Source: Eucalyptus grandis (taxonomy: Eukaryota; Streptophyta; Magnoliopsida; Myrtales; Myrtaceae). Taken from it: DNA of 64,000 nt. The position numbers and the translations under genes are program-made. This document shows positions 34,798 to 46,840 of this stretch, piece by piece. The stretch covers positions 6,968,199 through 7,032,198 of the forward strand of contig NC_052621.1 in the NCBI RefSeq assembly GCF_016545825.1, read 5' to 3'. Position 1 is the stretch's first letter. Every line of letters begins with the position of its first letter. Below the pieces are notes generated by a model. That model searched no databases and had not been told where the DNA came from. It saw only the letters and a program-made list of their open reading frames with translations.

Positions 34798-35480
34798 CTA
34801 AAGGTAATTTAAGATGTCACGATACCATGGTTCTCCATCAGGTTCGTCTTCAATTATCATACAATAAGCTGGGCATCTAAGAATTTCAATTCTCAACAGT
34901 TCAATGTCTATGCCTCCAGCTACTCGCAACATTGAAGACAAGGTAGCCAGGGTATCAGCGAACTGATTTTGGGACCTTGATAAGTATTCAAAAGATATTT
35001 CTTGGAATTTCTCTGTCAACTCCCCAAAGAACTCATGATACGGAATCAATTCGGAATCCCGTGTTTGCCATTCACCTTTGGTCCGTAAGATGATAAGGGC
35101 CAAATCACCATAAACCAGCTTTTGGATCTTCATATCGATGGCAACCTGGGGGCCAAGAATGCATGCTTCGTACTCAGCGATGTTATTCATACAATGAAAT
35201 GTCAATTTAGCAGCGACAGGGTAGTGTTGTCCATCTGGGGAAATGAGGACTGCCCCAGTACCAGACCCAACTAAGTTAACTGCACCATCGAAGTACATTG
35301 TCCATGTGTCGCTTGATACAAGTAGAATTTGCTCCTCCACATCACTATCTTCATCAGATGCTCCGAACCCCTTGGAACTTTCCGCTAACATGTCTACTAT
35401 GGCGCGACCTTTAACAGACTTATGTCCTAGGCTCTGAACGTCAAACTCTGAAATTAAGATTTGACATTTAGCCAACTTGC
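34798..35480 (-). pseudogene. TAT second (archaeal-type) RNase H
   Basis: Residues WTMYFDGAVNLVGSGTGAVL, NNIAEYEACILG and FADTLATLSSML are the archaeal-type RNase H signature that TAT elements carry in addition to the Ty3 RNase H. The domain is open over its whole length (34798-35430). Upstream in the same frame is the linker DVQSLGHKSVKGRAIVDMLA, the decayed edge of the first RNase H. Confidence 0.85.
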
Positions 35481-36640
35481 CCATTAATGCCGACTTCTCT
35501 AAGAAATACATGATGGATCGTTTTTTGTCACTAGTAAGATTTGGTGATGAAGCATGTATTGCCGCAACCTGTGCAAAACCCAAATTAAAGTCACGCAAGT
35601 TCTCTCGACTTCTGTGTAGTTCATTTCCGAAATGGTGAACTTCTTGCTCAAGTAATATATCGCGCATTCTTTCTCGTCATTTGGTATTTTCTGTGCCAAC
35701 ATGGCTCCTAATGATTCGTCATGTATGGTTAAGTACAAAATCAGGGGAATTTTAGGGAGAGGGAGCACTAGGACTGGTGCGTGAGTGAGATAGTATTTTA
35801 TCTTCTCGAAGGCGTTTTGGCACTCAACACCCCACTCAATCTTTGCATTCTTTTTTAGGAGCTTGAAGAACGGCTTTGTTGTTTCAGACAACTGACAAAT
35901 GAATCTCGCTACATAATTGAGTCATCCCATCAGACTGTGAACTTCCCTAGTGGTAGTCGGGGGTCGTAAATCACAGATAGCATTTACCTTTGACGAGGTC
36001 AATCTCTATGCCCTTACTACTAACCATGAACCCAAACAGCTTCCCAGATTTCGCTCCAAAAACGCATTTTACGGGATTGAGGCTTAACTTGAATTTCCAA
36101 AGACGTTCGAATAGTTTGCGCAAGACCTCAACATGGTCTTTGCCTCATCTTGATTTCGCGATCATATCATCCACATATACTTCAATCTCCTTGTGCATCA
36201 TGTCATGAAACAACGTGACCATGGCACTTTGATACGTTGCCCCAGTGTTCTTCAGACCGAAAGGCATCACTTTGTAGCAGAAAGTTCCCTAATGAGTTAT
36301 GCACGATGTTTTGCTCCTATCTTCCTCCTTCATACGAATTTGGTTGTATCCAAAAAAACCATCCATGAAGGAGAATAACTCAAATCCCGTCGTACTGTCA
36401 ACTAAGACATCAATATGTGAGAGTGGGAAGTCGTCTTTCGGACTAGCTCGGTTTAGGTCACGATAATCTACGCACATCCTGACCTACCCATCCTTTTTCA
36501 TGACAGGTACAATGTTTGCTATCCAATCTGAGTAGTGTGACACTTCAATGAAATCCACTTTTAACAACTTCATGACTTCCTCCTCAATTTTCTTAGACAA
36601 CTCGCTTCGTTCTTCTAAGCCTCTGCTTTAGGTGGCACAT
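35481..36640 (-). pseudogene. TAT reverse transcriptase and Ty3-type RNase H
   Basis: RT blocks in order: MCVDYRDLNRASPKDDFPLS (36477), FSFMDGFFGYNQIRM, KVMPFGLKNTGATYQ (about 36260), the catalytic VYVDDMI at 36161-36181, then the connection and the Ty3 RNase H region (FEKIKYYLTHAPVL, AIYYLSKKFTISEMNYTEVE, 35891-35499). A stop at about 36290 and further stops at 35900-36160 split the frame. Both catalytic aspartates are present. Confidence 0.88.
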
Positions 36641-37250
36641 TAGGATCGGTCGGAAGGACATGCTCTACAATATCAGGGTCTAACCACGCATGTCGGCATA
36701 GTCCGAGCAAATATATCCTGGTATTCTTTTTCAGAGATTAATCATTCGTTCTGCTTCTAACTTCGAGAGACATGCCCTGATCTTTATTTCCTTGACATTT
36801 TGTGTATCCCCAAATTTATGGTGACCGTTTGCTCTTCTATCGCGGTTTTGATCCCTCATGTCGATTCCAATCACGCTCAAAATCCCTTTCGGATCTTCAT
36901 CGGCATCATATTCTAAAAGATCTCCCTCACGTGAATCCAAGTCACGTGAATCTTTATCATGATTATGCATAATGTAATGCTCTAAAGAGTCGGCGATGCT
37001 CCCAGAAGATTCAGCCTCCTTGCAAGCTAGGAGGGTACATATAATATTCTCTTCAAACATCTTGGCTATACCGTCAATAGCTCCATCTTCTTCTATCAGC
37101 ATTTTCAGGGGTCCTGGGAATGTTTCTTTTAGCGGAGGAGGAAGAACACTCTAGCAACTTCTATATTTTATAATTCGATTCCACGGTCGCCTTGGCCTCC
37201 ACGTTCACCTCGACCTCCTCGAGTGCCTCGACCTCCACCTTCACTGTGGC
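36641..37250 (-). pseudogene. TAT linker between protease and RT
   Basis: An acidic frame (37102-36731, SGSIADSLEHYIMHNHDKDS and SREGDLLEYDADEDPKG) of the sort lying between PR and RT in TAT polyproteins. In Ogre an intron separates PR from RT; I see no clear splice pair here. 37150-37300 is rich in R/S-type repeats. Confidence 0.5.
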
Positions 37251-37299
37251 CTCCTCTATTGCCACAGCCTCCATACTCTTCGACAAACCCTAAGCCTTT

Positions 37300-38066
37300 C
37301 TCCTTAGAACTCTTCGAGCTTCGATAAGCTTTCGAATCCCTTATCCATGCAACCCTAGACCACCTCCGGGATTGTATCCATTCGCTAGCATAATCTTCCC
37401 TACCGCTAGGGCCGACTTGGATAATTTAGGAATGCCCACGCAAGAGTCCACAGGAACATGGATCATAGCCACCAACTCGAGAGTCTAAAAGCTTGACTCT
37501 TCTTTGCACTCGAGCTCCACATATGGGATGGTTGTTTCCTGCTACACCTTGAAGTTTGTTTCCCCGTGCACAGTGATAAGTCTATTACCGACCACAAATC
37601 GTACCTTTTGGTGGAGGCTATAAGGGACAGTGCCTACCATATGAATCCATGGTCTTCCCAATAGAAAGTTGAAAGCAATTGGTATATCTAAGACTTGTAA
37701 TGGTACCAAGAAAAGCACAGGACCGATAAGTTTCCAACCCGATTTATCCTAACACCTCTTTCCTCATCCCAACAAATGCGCGCACAGTAGACTTAGTTGG
37801 GCGTATCCTTTCCATCTCAACACCTAAGCGGTGGAGTGTAGCTAATGGACATATATTCAGCGCAGAGCCATTGTCAATCAACACTCTAAAGACAACGGTG
37901 CTATCGTGCTTCGCTAAAATGTGTAGCGCCTTTGTGTGATCACCTCCGTTAGCAGGGAGGTCTTCATCAATGAAGGCGATTTAATCCTTCAAAAGGATGG
38001 TCCCCACGAACTCCTGTAGTTGGGTGTCATCAATTGTTTCCGAAACATGTACCTCGTTAAGAACCC
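37300..38066 (-). pseudogene. TAT aspartic protease region
   Basis: The active-site phrase VLIDNGSALNICPL is at about 37887-37846 on the minus strand, followed by RPTKSTVRAFVG and LLGRPWIHMVG, then HQKVRFVVGN (about 37600). These are the usual PR landmarks of TAT elements, where DNGSA replaces the D(T/S)G triad context. The frame is interrupted by stops at about 37980 and 37745. Family role: cleavage of Gag-Pol. Confidence 0.78.
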
Positions 38067-40285
38067 TCAACAAAGCATTTTTGAGATGATTGAATTAACT
38101 CTAGGATGGAGATTTGGGCTGGCATTTTTCACAATTGATTTACTACGTTGAATTCGCTCGTTTTCACCACGGCTAAGAATTGCCTCGTGTCCTCCTCTGT
38201 CACGGCTTTCTTTTCGGTTCCTCTGGCGGGCGCATAGCAACGACCTGATCGAGTGACAGTATCTACTTCCTTTGTCCAGTAATCCCAGGGTACCGCTTTG
38301 GTGTTGAATTCCAAGGGGGGTTCTAGCATTATCACCTTGTCCTTTCCTTGAGGTGGCAGTTCGATCACGACCGACGCGTGAGCTTTCCTCCAAGATTTCG
38401 ATCAGATAATTCTTCAACCATAAGGTCAATCGTCATTGGCTCAGTGGTTTTCATCTCGACATCACTAGTGCAATCCCCATCAGGCAATTCTATCGCCACA
38501 GAAGTAATCATAGTGACCATCCCCTCCTCTCGTAGCATTAGATCATCCATACCCCCCCATCCATCAGGGACGATGTCCTTAGGATCATCAAAGAAACTCG
38601 AGGCAGGCGAATATTTCACGTAGTAGTAATATTTTCCGCTTGGTTGACCCAACGTGTCGAACACTTCACCCTTGTCACGTATCTTCTCTAGGAGATCCCA
38701 GCTCCGAAAGGTTCCCTCAGAATCTGTTCTCGATGTGTTTTTTATTGCTACTTGTTCATCCTCTTCTGGGAAATGCAAGCGAATGAGCGACCCCTTGTGG
38801 TGGATGTCCCTAAACTATATGAGGCCCTCGAGCTAACTGGGCACTATGAAAGAGGGGAGGACAAAACCATGGAGGAAAAACTAGAACGTATCCGCAAAAT
38901 GATAGACATGGGGATTTTGTTGCACATTAGGTGTAGCTTCTTTGAAGCTCAACTTTCCTTTATCCAATAGGTGTTGAACTCTCCATTTCAGTGTGTAGCA
39001 GTTATCAACATCATGCCCTCTTTCCTCCATGTGGTAGTCACATGCCTTGGTCACTTCAAACCCCGGGAAACTTGGGGGATTGTCTATAGGCACCTCCTTG
39101 GCTACCAATCTCTTTTCGAGGAGGATAGGTAACAATTTTAATAGAGGTCGAGGTAAAGGCGTGAATTCCCTTCGAGGGAACTTCTTGCTTCCTTCAGATT
39201 CCCGTGACATGTTTCCTTGCATGGCTTTAGGCTTTTGTGAAGGCGTCGACACTGATTTAGGTGCATATGGCTCTTGGATAAACGCCACTTCAACTACCGT
39301 CTGTTTTTCCTTCTTTGTTGAGAACTTTTTGCTATTCCCCGTGGATATTCTTCCATCAACTATCGCCCATTCAACCCCTTCACCAACCTCCACCAATTGT
39401 GAAAATGTTGGCACCCAGAGTACACTAATCCCTAGAAATAATTAGATGGCAAAGTCTTCAGGAAAGCTGCCTCATTTCTTTCTCACTTAGTGGAGGCTTC
39501 ACTTATGATGCCATCGTTCTCCACCTCTGGGCGAATGCTTTAAACGATTCGTTCCTCATCTTTTCCATCCGTACTAGCTCCTCTCTTGTAGGAACAATCT
39601 TAGAGTTGAATTTATATTGTTGTAAAAACTCGTCAGCGATGTCGTCCCATCCAGTGAGCTCTTCAATATCTAGTGCAATAAACCACGACAAGGCGGGACC
39701 GTCTAAGCTATCTTGAAATGTATGTATGAGGAGCAGGACATTGTCAGAGTAGCGAGCCATCTTCCTTAAATAGTATTTGAGGTGGGTTATAGGACAGCCG
39801 GTGCCATCATATTTTCTTATGAATTCCAATTCCATGAAATTCTCAGGTACTTTCACCTTAGCATATGAGGTTAGCTTGTCCACTCCCATCATCTCATATC
39901 TTTGGAGGACACAAAGTCGCTCCATTTTAGCCAAGCGTCTTGCATTTTCTTCGTTGAAGCGGATGGGAGATACCTCTTTTGGAGGAGGATCCAGATTGAC
40001 GATTACGGGCGTAATAGAAGGGGCTTCCTCAGAAGCACCTTTTTCCAAGGATCGGTGACATGGGCTCTCCGGGTGAGGGTGGAGCGTGTCCTGGCAAAAT
40101 GAGAGTAGGTTCACGATTTTTTCTGGCTTATCGGCCATCAAGGTAGTGAGTTGAGCCAGCTGGTTCTCCATGTTGGCCACGCGTATGCTGACATCCTCAT
40201 TCTCCATCCTCGGCTTTTGCGCGAGTACAAATTGAAGATCTCCTCTTAGCCATGTTGACAAAATGGACAAAAATAGACAACCTGT
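38067..40285 (-). pseudogene. TAT GAG
   Basis: From ATG 40207 (MENEDVSIRVANMENQLAQL) the frame to 39503 has the retrotransposon GAG core (DGTGCPITHLKYYLRKMARY, ALSWFIALD, DDIADEFLQQYKFN, ESFKAFAQRWRTMAS). After a shift, 39414-38881 carries the C-terminal GAG region (ERGHDVDNCYTLKWRVQHLL). 38778-38129 gives the GAG-PR junction (VTRSGRCYAP, EFNVVNQL). GAG assembles the particle. The insertion at 40286 separates the leader from this ORF, about 80 bp upstream of the start. Confidence 0.85.
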
Positions 40286-41272
40286 TGAGAGTGCTAGTAT
40301 GAACAAAATAAAGGAGTTAGGGAAGAGAATAAGAACACGAGATTTATAGTGGTTCGGCTCAATCCAAGCCTACGTCCACTCTCCCACGATAATGACCTTC
40401 TTGGGTTATTGATTCCACTATGCAATCAACAAGAGATTACAACTCCGGAAGTGCAAATACTTAGTAGATCACACTATCTCACTAAGTCACTCTCTTGGTA
40501 TTTCTCTCACGATTACAAACGTTTAAGCTCTCCAGAGACAAGTATATGATCTAAAGTCGCTCAGACTTTGAATTATAAATTCTACGCTCCGTCTCTTACT
40601 TGCTCATCGGTCCATGATCTTCTTAAATACTCCTCCACTTCCAAACTACCGTTGGACAGCATCCCGGAGAATCGTCTTCCAATATACCCATTGGACAGCT
40701 CTGTATCTTGAAGATTTGGTAGCATTGAGTGACAAAGGTAAAATCCCAAATTGATTCCGATCGCCCATACAAACGAAATCTTGGTTTCCATAAGTAAAGC
40801 TTTTGTATAGAAAGTTCTTGTCTTCAACATCCAATTGTCAATCACATAGATTGAATCAATCAAATCAATCTTGATGTGGAATCCAAACCAGATCACTAGC
40901 CGTTGTATGATTGGGCTTGAGTTAGCGATTCATCGAATCTGGATGTAAAGTCCGAGTCTTGAGACTTTACGATATGAGTCTTGAGACTTACAACCTGGGT
41001 CTTTAGACTTTACACCTGAGTCTCTGTACCCAGTTCCCAGCCTTCAAGATAGAGTCCGTCTTCGACTTTGAGTCTTGAGTCTCGAGTCTTCGCAGACTTT
41101 GAGTCTTGAGTCTCGAGTCTTGAGACTTTGAGTCTCGAAACCTGCGGTCTTGACTTTGATAATATCTCTACATGTTCTAACATCCGCATGGCCTATTACT
41201 CAACCATCAAACATGTTAGTAGCCTTTGATTTATTTTGTCATCTTCAAAACATCATAAGGATTTCCCTAACA
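40286..41272 (-). repeat. 3' LTR of the non-autonomous copia
   Basis: TGAGAGTGCTAG to CCCTAACA. It lacks about 71 bp, including the CACCTAGAGG...GAATAGGTG motif, compared with the solo LTR at 14691; the same gap is in the partner LTR. The part around 40940-41160 is rich in GAGTCTTGAGACTT-type short repeats. Confidence 0.9.
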
Positions 41273-41721
41273 ATCTCCCCTTTTTGATGATGACAAAACA
41301 ATCTCTGAATATGCAGATTTAAAAATTTAAATCAAAGGATATCAAAAGATAACAAATAGATTGAGCATAACAATATATAGAAAATAATCACAGCTCAATA
41401 TTATGCCATAGATAATATCAACCAATTAGCACATATGCATATTCATATCTTTCCCCTTTTGTCATAATCAAAAAAGATAATAATGGATTCACGTAGAGAA
41501 TGATAACAAATATCTTGCATGAATCACAATTTCCAAAAATCAGCTTTTTATCGAATATTAAAGATATGCAATATAGCTCACTTCGATTATATCAGCAAAT
41601 ATCCAATAAAAATCACGGATGCATCATAAAATTCACGTACCATTTTTGTCATAATAAATTGATAATATCAATATGAGATTTGTTAATGACAAAAGGTAAT
41701 AAGAGATGCACTAACCGGATT

Positions 41722-42120
41722 TTATAGAATAAATTCTGACACAATTACCTTCCTTCCATCCATAATAAGATCACGATCAATCAAAAAGATTTTTCCATAA
41801 TTGATCAAAGCCCCCCTCAATTTGTTGCCTTTTGAGGTGATCACGATTCTTTTCCTTTTCTTTTGGATTCGATTTCTCCCCTTGATTTCCTCATTAGATT
41901 CGAGTCTTGTTCTGAATCGTACTCGATTCTCCGAGTCTCTGTCTGAGTTAGACTCGCATTCTGAATGTGCCATCAAGCATATATTTCTTTGCACATCATC
42001 TTCTTCTTTTTTGTTCTTTTCTGGCCATTCTGCTTGTATTTTCTTCCATCGAAATATGGTGGCCTTGTGTTGCTTTGCCCTTCCATAAGTCCCGGTGCCA
42101 ACATACTAGCCATAAAGAAT
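41722..42120 (-). pseudogene. GAG N-terminal remnant of the non-autonomous copia
   Basis: Minus strand from about 42110: MASMLAPG then TRPPYFDGRK, typical of a copia GAG start. A second frame (41994-41722, LMAHSECESNSDRDSENRVR) is charged and repetitive and leads into non-coding sequence. There is no nucleocapsid, protease or pol. Confidence 0.6.
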
Positions 42121-42177
42121 CTTTTAGCTCAAAAGTAAAAACACTTTTATAAACCGAGCACTTGGCTCGATACCACT

Positions 42178-43161
42178 CGAGAGTGCTAGTATGAACAAAA
42201 TAAAGGAGTTAGGGAAGAGAATAAGAACACGAGATTTATAGTGGTTCGGGCTCAATCCAAGCCTACGTCCACTCTCTTCCCACGATAACAGCTCTTCTTG
42301 GCTGATTCCACTATGCAATCAATAAGAGATTACAACTCCGAGTGCAAATACTTAGTAGATCACACTATCTCACTAAGTCACTCTCTTGGTATTTCACGAT
42401 TACAAACGTTTAAGGCTGCTCAAGAGACAAGTATATGATCTAAAGTCGCCGACTTTGGAATTATAAATTCTACGCTCCGTCTCTTACTTGCTCATCGGTC
42501 CATGATCTTCTTAAATACTCCTCCACTTCCAAACTACCGTTGGACAGCATCCCGGAGAATCGTCTCTTCCAATATACCCATTGGACAGCTCAGATCTTAG
42601 AAGATTTGGTAGCCGTTGAGTGACAAAGGTAAAATCCCAAATTGATTCCGATCGCCCATACAAACGAAATCTTGGTTTCCATAAGTAAAGCTTTGTATAG
42701 AAAGTTCTTGTCTTCAACATCCAATTGTCAATCACATAGATTGAATCAATCAAATCAATCTTGATGTGGAATCCAAACCATCACTAGCCGTTGTATGATT
42801 GGGTTTTCTGAGTTACGATTCATCGAATCTGGATGTAAAGTCCGAGTCTTGAGACTTTACGATATGAGTCTTGAGACTTTACAACCTCGGGTCTTTAGAC
42901 TTTACACCCGAGTCCACCAGCTTCGCCTTCAGCATAGAGTCTCTCTTCGCACTTTGAGTCTTGAGTCTCGACGGTCTTCAGACTTTGAGTCTTGAGTCGA
43001 CGCGCTTCGGACTTTTTGAGTCTCGAGTCTGCGCCTTCAGACTTTGATAATATCCTCTACATGTTCTAACATCTCATGGCCTATTACTCAACCATCAAAC
43101 ATGTTAGTAGCCTTTGATTTATTTTGTCATCTTCAAAACATCATAAGGGATTTCCCTAACA
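42178..43161 (-). repeat. 5' LTR of the non-autonomous copia
   Basis: Partner of 40286-41272. Its first base pair is mutated (CGAGAGTGC for TGAGAGTGC) and it carries several small indels. Confidence 0.9.
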
Positions 43162-43599
43162 CCTGTTAGTACCTAAACAATGATAGATAAGCATATATAA
43201 GCATTAAATAATGATTAGACGGTTGGTCCATGACAAAGATCTAATCGCCCCGCTTTGTTCATTTCATTGAAATCAAGGTTGCTACATAACGCAGAAAAGA
43301 CATGAGAGATACCCCATAAACAACGAAGCCAATCATGACTCTTATCTCCCGATATTGCAACACGAGACAAGTTCTTTGACATTGTAACATATGTGGGTAT
43401 GGGCCCATTATATATCGCACTTGACTCAATCTAACTAACGAGGACAGTTCCCGCTTGTGGCAGCCCCACTAACTCGGGTCAACTTCGAGGCACGCTCTTC
43501 GGCTTCTTCGAGCTTCCTTTTGAGGCACTTGATCTCAGCTCGGTGGGTGGTCTTTAATGGCATATCGGGAATTCAGTGTAGGCTCTTTTTGGGATTTTA

Positions 43600-44640
43600 T
43601 GGCTAAGAATGTACTCCATCGAGACATACGTCTTCTTGCCCTTCCAACTCCTCTTCAAGCCATATCAACTTTCGGGGTGGCACATATCCCACATTGACTT
43701 GACTAATGTAAACGGAGGTCTTCGTGATCTTGGCATCCATCGGAAGTCTATCCACGGAAATGGTCTTCTTAAATCGTTGATGGAAGTTGTTGAACCTCTT
43801 AGAACTGGCAGGCGACTCGGGTCGGGTAATACTCAGTGACTCCGGTAATTCCCAACAAAGGAACGGGTCCAATAAGCCCACACACGAACCGCACTTCTCG
43901 AACTCTGAGCCATTTGGCATGCCATTAGAAATCTCCGGGTCCAAGGTTAGTCATGAAAGCTAACCACTCAGAATAATGATAATCGGGGGCGAATTGTCTT
44001 CCTATCTTTAAACTTCAAGATAGGGTGGCTAGAGTCAAAGATGTTGTTCACAGTCATTAAGCTACCAAACCCTTTAACGTGAGAAGAACCAAATTTGCAA
44101 GAGTTCGGGAGCATGGAAAGTTTTGTTTTTGTTTTCTTTAAAACGAGTGAGGGAAAGAAAAGTTTCAGTCAGAACGGCGTTAACAAAGCCCTTTCCCACA
44201 CATACCTCACAAACTATCCATGCCATGGAAGGGTTAATAGTGTTCCTACAATGTGAGAATAACACGAACCCGAAGAAAGCTAACAGGAAGATCCTATTCT
44301 TTTGAAAAGATGGGGCATTTTGAAAAAACTCGTTTAGGAATGAAAACAAGCAGGTCTTGTGATTAGCTTTCAAAACTTTCCTCACGTCATCCTCATCAAC
44401 TCTAAGAAAATAATATAAGGTCGATGCATGCTCAATCCCTACAGGTGGGCCAATTAACTTTGACACCAAGGGCTTTCCAATGGCAACATTGTATTCTTCT
44501 AGGGTTGGAATGAGTTCGTGATCACCGAGTATGAACGTGCAAGTTTTGGGGCACCAAACATGCGCTAACGCTTGTACTACACCAAAATGAGTTTCTATCT
44601 CTAATAGGGGAGTAAACGTCCAACATATGATTGCACCCAA
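43600..44640 (-). pseudogene. TAT extra ORF1 (DUF7745/plant-mobile-domain-like)
   Basis: The 188-residue frame 44640-44074 (HVWCPKTCTFILGDHELIPT, LEEYNVAIGKPL, IFLLAFFGFVLFSHC, LTETFLSLTRFKE) and its continuation 43944-43603 (YVPPRKLIWLEEELEGQ) resemble the DUF7745/plant mobile domain proteins predicted beside gypsy polyproteins in many plants. In Ogre-type elements an ORF of unknown function precedes gag, as here. At least one frameshift separates the pieces. The function is unknown; the domain name is from memory of the family and needs a profile search. Confidence 0.62.
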
Positions 44641-45393
44641 TCACAGCTAGTTGGATCCAATTTATCCAACCATGCCTGAAGCTCAGCTTTCGGGACGAAG
44701 ATGATGCGGTCGTGGTACCCCATCCTATGATCAACCTAATTTGTCGTGACCGACCAAAAAGAAACGAATATGTAAATTGTGAAGAAAAGAATTCAAACAA
44801 AAACTTACCTACTCATTGAGTAACGATGTCAATGCCATAGACATGTGCATGGACAGTGGTTCGATTTCTACTCTAGACGGCCCAAAGTGAAGCCATGGGA
44901 TCACAGGACTAAACCAACAAGCTCGCAGCTAGGTCGTGTTACCCATGACTTCGGCTTCGTCAAAGGATCGACCCGTGTTGCATGCTTGCAGACTAGGGTG
45001 GGGACCTCTGACATCAAGAATGGAGTTTCGAGGATGAGATGGGCGACTCATACTATATGCTTGTAGTCGGAGTGGTATCCACCTCAATACCATCCTAAGT
45101 GATCCTATGCGGCCCAGGTCCGGTGGCAAGTTGTGTGTGCATGGTGTAGTGCAATGCAGGAAACGCAGGCATGACAATTTATAGGCAAGCAACACTTCAT
45201 ATATAAAAAATAAACCATACATTTCTACATCTTCCGGCAAGACAAAGGTAAGCAAACACTTCCCCTTATACCTCCCATTCAGCATGAACATTAAACAACC
45301 GACATGTTAGGGATGTACTTAGGATCCTCGCTACTAAAATATTTTTGAACAAAATTAATTTTGGCCTAAGTCCTCTAAGGTCTAAAACCAAGT
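44641..45393 (-). other. TAT 5' leader
   Basis: Sequence between the PBS and ORF1. Frames on both strands (for example 45291-44929 minus) have no known content. It probably serves as untranslated leader and packaging region. Confidence 0.45.
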
Positions 45394-45414
45394 CCCAAAG
45401 TGGAGTCGCCAAGC
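45390..45414 (-). other. Primer binding site candidate of the TAT element
   Basis: Immediately after the LTR end the minus strand reads GCTTGGCGACTCCACTTTGG. TGGCGACTC-type sites are seen in TAT/Ogre elements. The tRNA is not assigned here. Confidence 0.65.
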
Positions 45415-46840
45415 TGTCACTTACCTGCTCTCGGGGGGAACAGTTTAGGGTATTGCCTAAAGGACGGGGCCTAAGGCCCATGAAGTTCTCCCAAGCCCAT
45501 ACCCTGCGTGACATTGGGATATTCTTTAGGAATTTTTGTACAAAAGGAGTCACCACTAGCATATTAGGGTCGGCTAAAAACCAAGTGAGACACGGGAGGT
45601 GTACCTCACTTCCTACACAACTAGAGAACCTAGGGTCGGAATTGATTATACTAATTGACCAATTAGTGCCCTTTGATACCTAATCTTGTTCATTTTAACA
45701 AAATGATTTTTCTTTTTGGCAAGTAATTTGGATTGATTTTATACATATTCACTAACATGTGGGGTGATCATACGGGTGCGCAATCATTAAAGTAATAGTA
45801 ATTGCTACCAAGATCCTAATTGCAATAAAATTAACATAAGCAACTAAATAATTGCAAACATAGTTAAACATGTAGATCAAACATTCAATATAGTCAATAT
45901 ACGAGCAAATAAATGACTGATTACACTAAAAATGCAATACATAACAATTCCCTAATCAAACCCCGCGCAATTTTTAGTTTTTCGAATTTTTATTTTATTT
46001 TTATTTTTTATTTTTTTTATTTTTAGTTTTCTTAATTTTTTAATTAATTAGTTTTATTTATTTAAAAAAAGAGTCCAATTTTTTTTAAATGTTTTCTGAG
46101 TTTTTTTAATTTTTGGAAAAATTTTGAATTTTCCGAATTTTTTTATTTTTGAATTCTTTTAATTTTTAAATTTTTGAATATTTAATATTATTATAGTTTC
46201 TCGAAAATGGGTTCGGACCGGGTAAACCCAATCCGGCCCGTGGACCCAACCCAAACCCGGATCAACACTTTTGGATTTTTTTAAAAAAAAAAATCATTTC
46301 ATTTGTCTTTTTTCTCACCGCACACTCCCCTCCTACGATTCCTCCTTCCCCGATACCAAACTTTTCCTTTCTTTTTCGATATTTTGTTCTACTTTTTCAC
46401 TTTTTCCATACTTTTCTTTTTTTCTTTTGTTTTTTCTTTTATTTTATTTTTCTTTTGGTCTCTTCTCCTTCGTGCTTGCCCCTTGCACGCTAGAGTAGAG
46501 AAGCTAGCCCTATTTGATTCTCTTCAACCTTCCCCTTCAATGGAGGACCTTCTAAACCTTAAAGGCTATCTTTTCCTTCCTCGTGACATTCCTCACCAAA
46601 ATTTGTTTCTTTACCAAAACTAATTCGAACAGTAACAATAACCGAAGCACCTAGCATCCCTTCTAACACCAAACCACCCCAACCAGCGCAAATCAACACC
46701 CACCATCTAACTCCGACGATCGCTAAAACCATTCTTGGATGCAAACATCCCCGGCTCAAACACATGATTACTTCACGAAAAAAACATGAAATCGCGATGA
46801 AAACATAAAAGATAGGCATGGTCCAACATATATGAACAAG
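45415..46840 (-). repeat. 5' LTR remnant of the TAT element
   Basis: Matches 28108-29510, from TGTCACTTACC to CATATATGAACAAG. The promoter-proximal ~1.27 kb of the LTR is missing. At 46841 the sequence changes abruptly to chromovirus integrase. Confidence 0.87.

Larger units (their letters stand above)
40286..43161 (-). mobile_element. Non-autonomous copia derivative (2876 bp) inside the TAT element
   Basis: LTRs 40286-41272 (987 bp) and 42178-43161 (984 bp), perfect TSD CCTGT (40281-40285 and 43162-43166), PPT next to 41272 and PBS (TGGTATCGAGCC) next to 42178. The ~905 bp internal part keeps only a GAG N-terminus (MASMLAPG..., TRPPYFDGRK) and short remnants. LTR termini match the solo LTR 14691-15895. 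With no pol it must have been mobilised in trans, presumably by an element like that at 4682-13053, which shares its PBS variant and GAG start. Confidence 0.9.
28108..46840 (-). mobile_element. TAT/Ogre-like Ty3-gypsy retrotransposon, 5' LTR truncated
   Basis: An 18.7 kb minus-strand element including a 2.9 kb insertion. Order on the coding strand: 5' LTR remnant (46840-45415), PBS, extra ORF1 (about 44640-43600), GAG, PR, RT, Ty3 RNase H, a second archaeal-type RNase H, INT, a ~2.8 kb 3' region with a minisatellite, PPT, and 3' LTR (30802-28108). The double RNase H, the extra ORF before gag, the DNGSA protease and the great length fit the TAT clade including Ogre. Every domain carries stops or frameshifts. 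The promoter-proximal half of the 5' LTR is missing, replaced by chromovirus integrase sequence from 46841. Confidence 0.9.
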
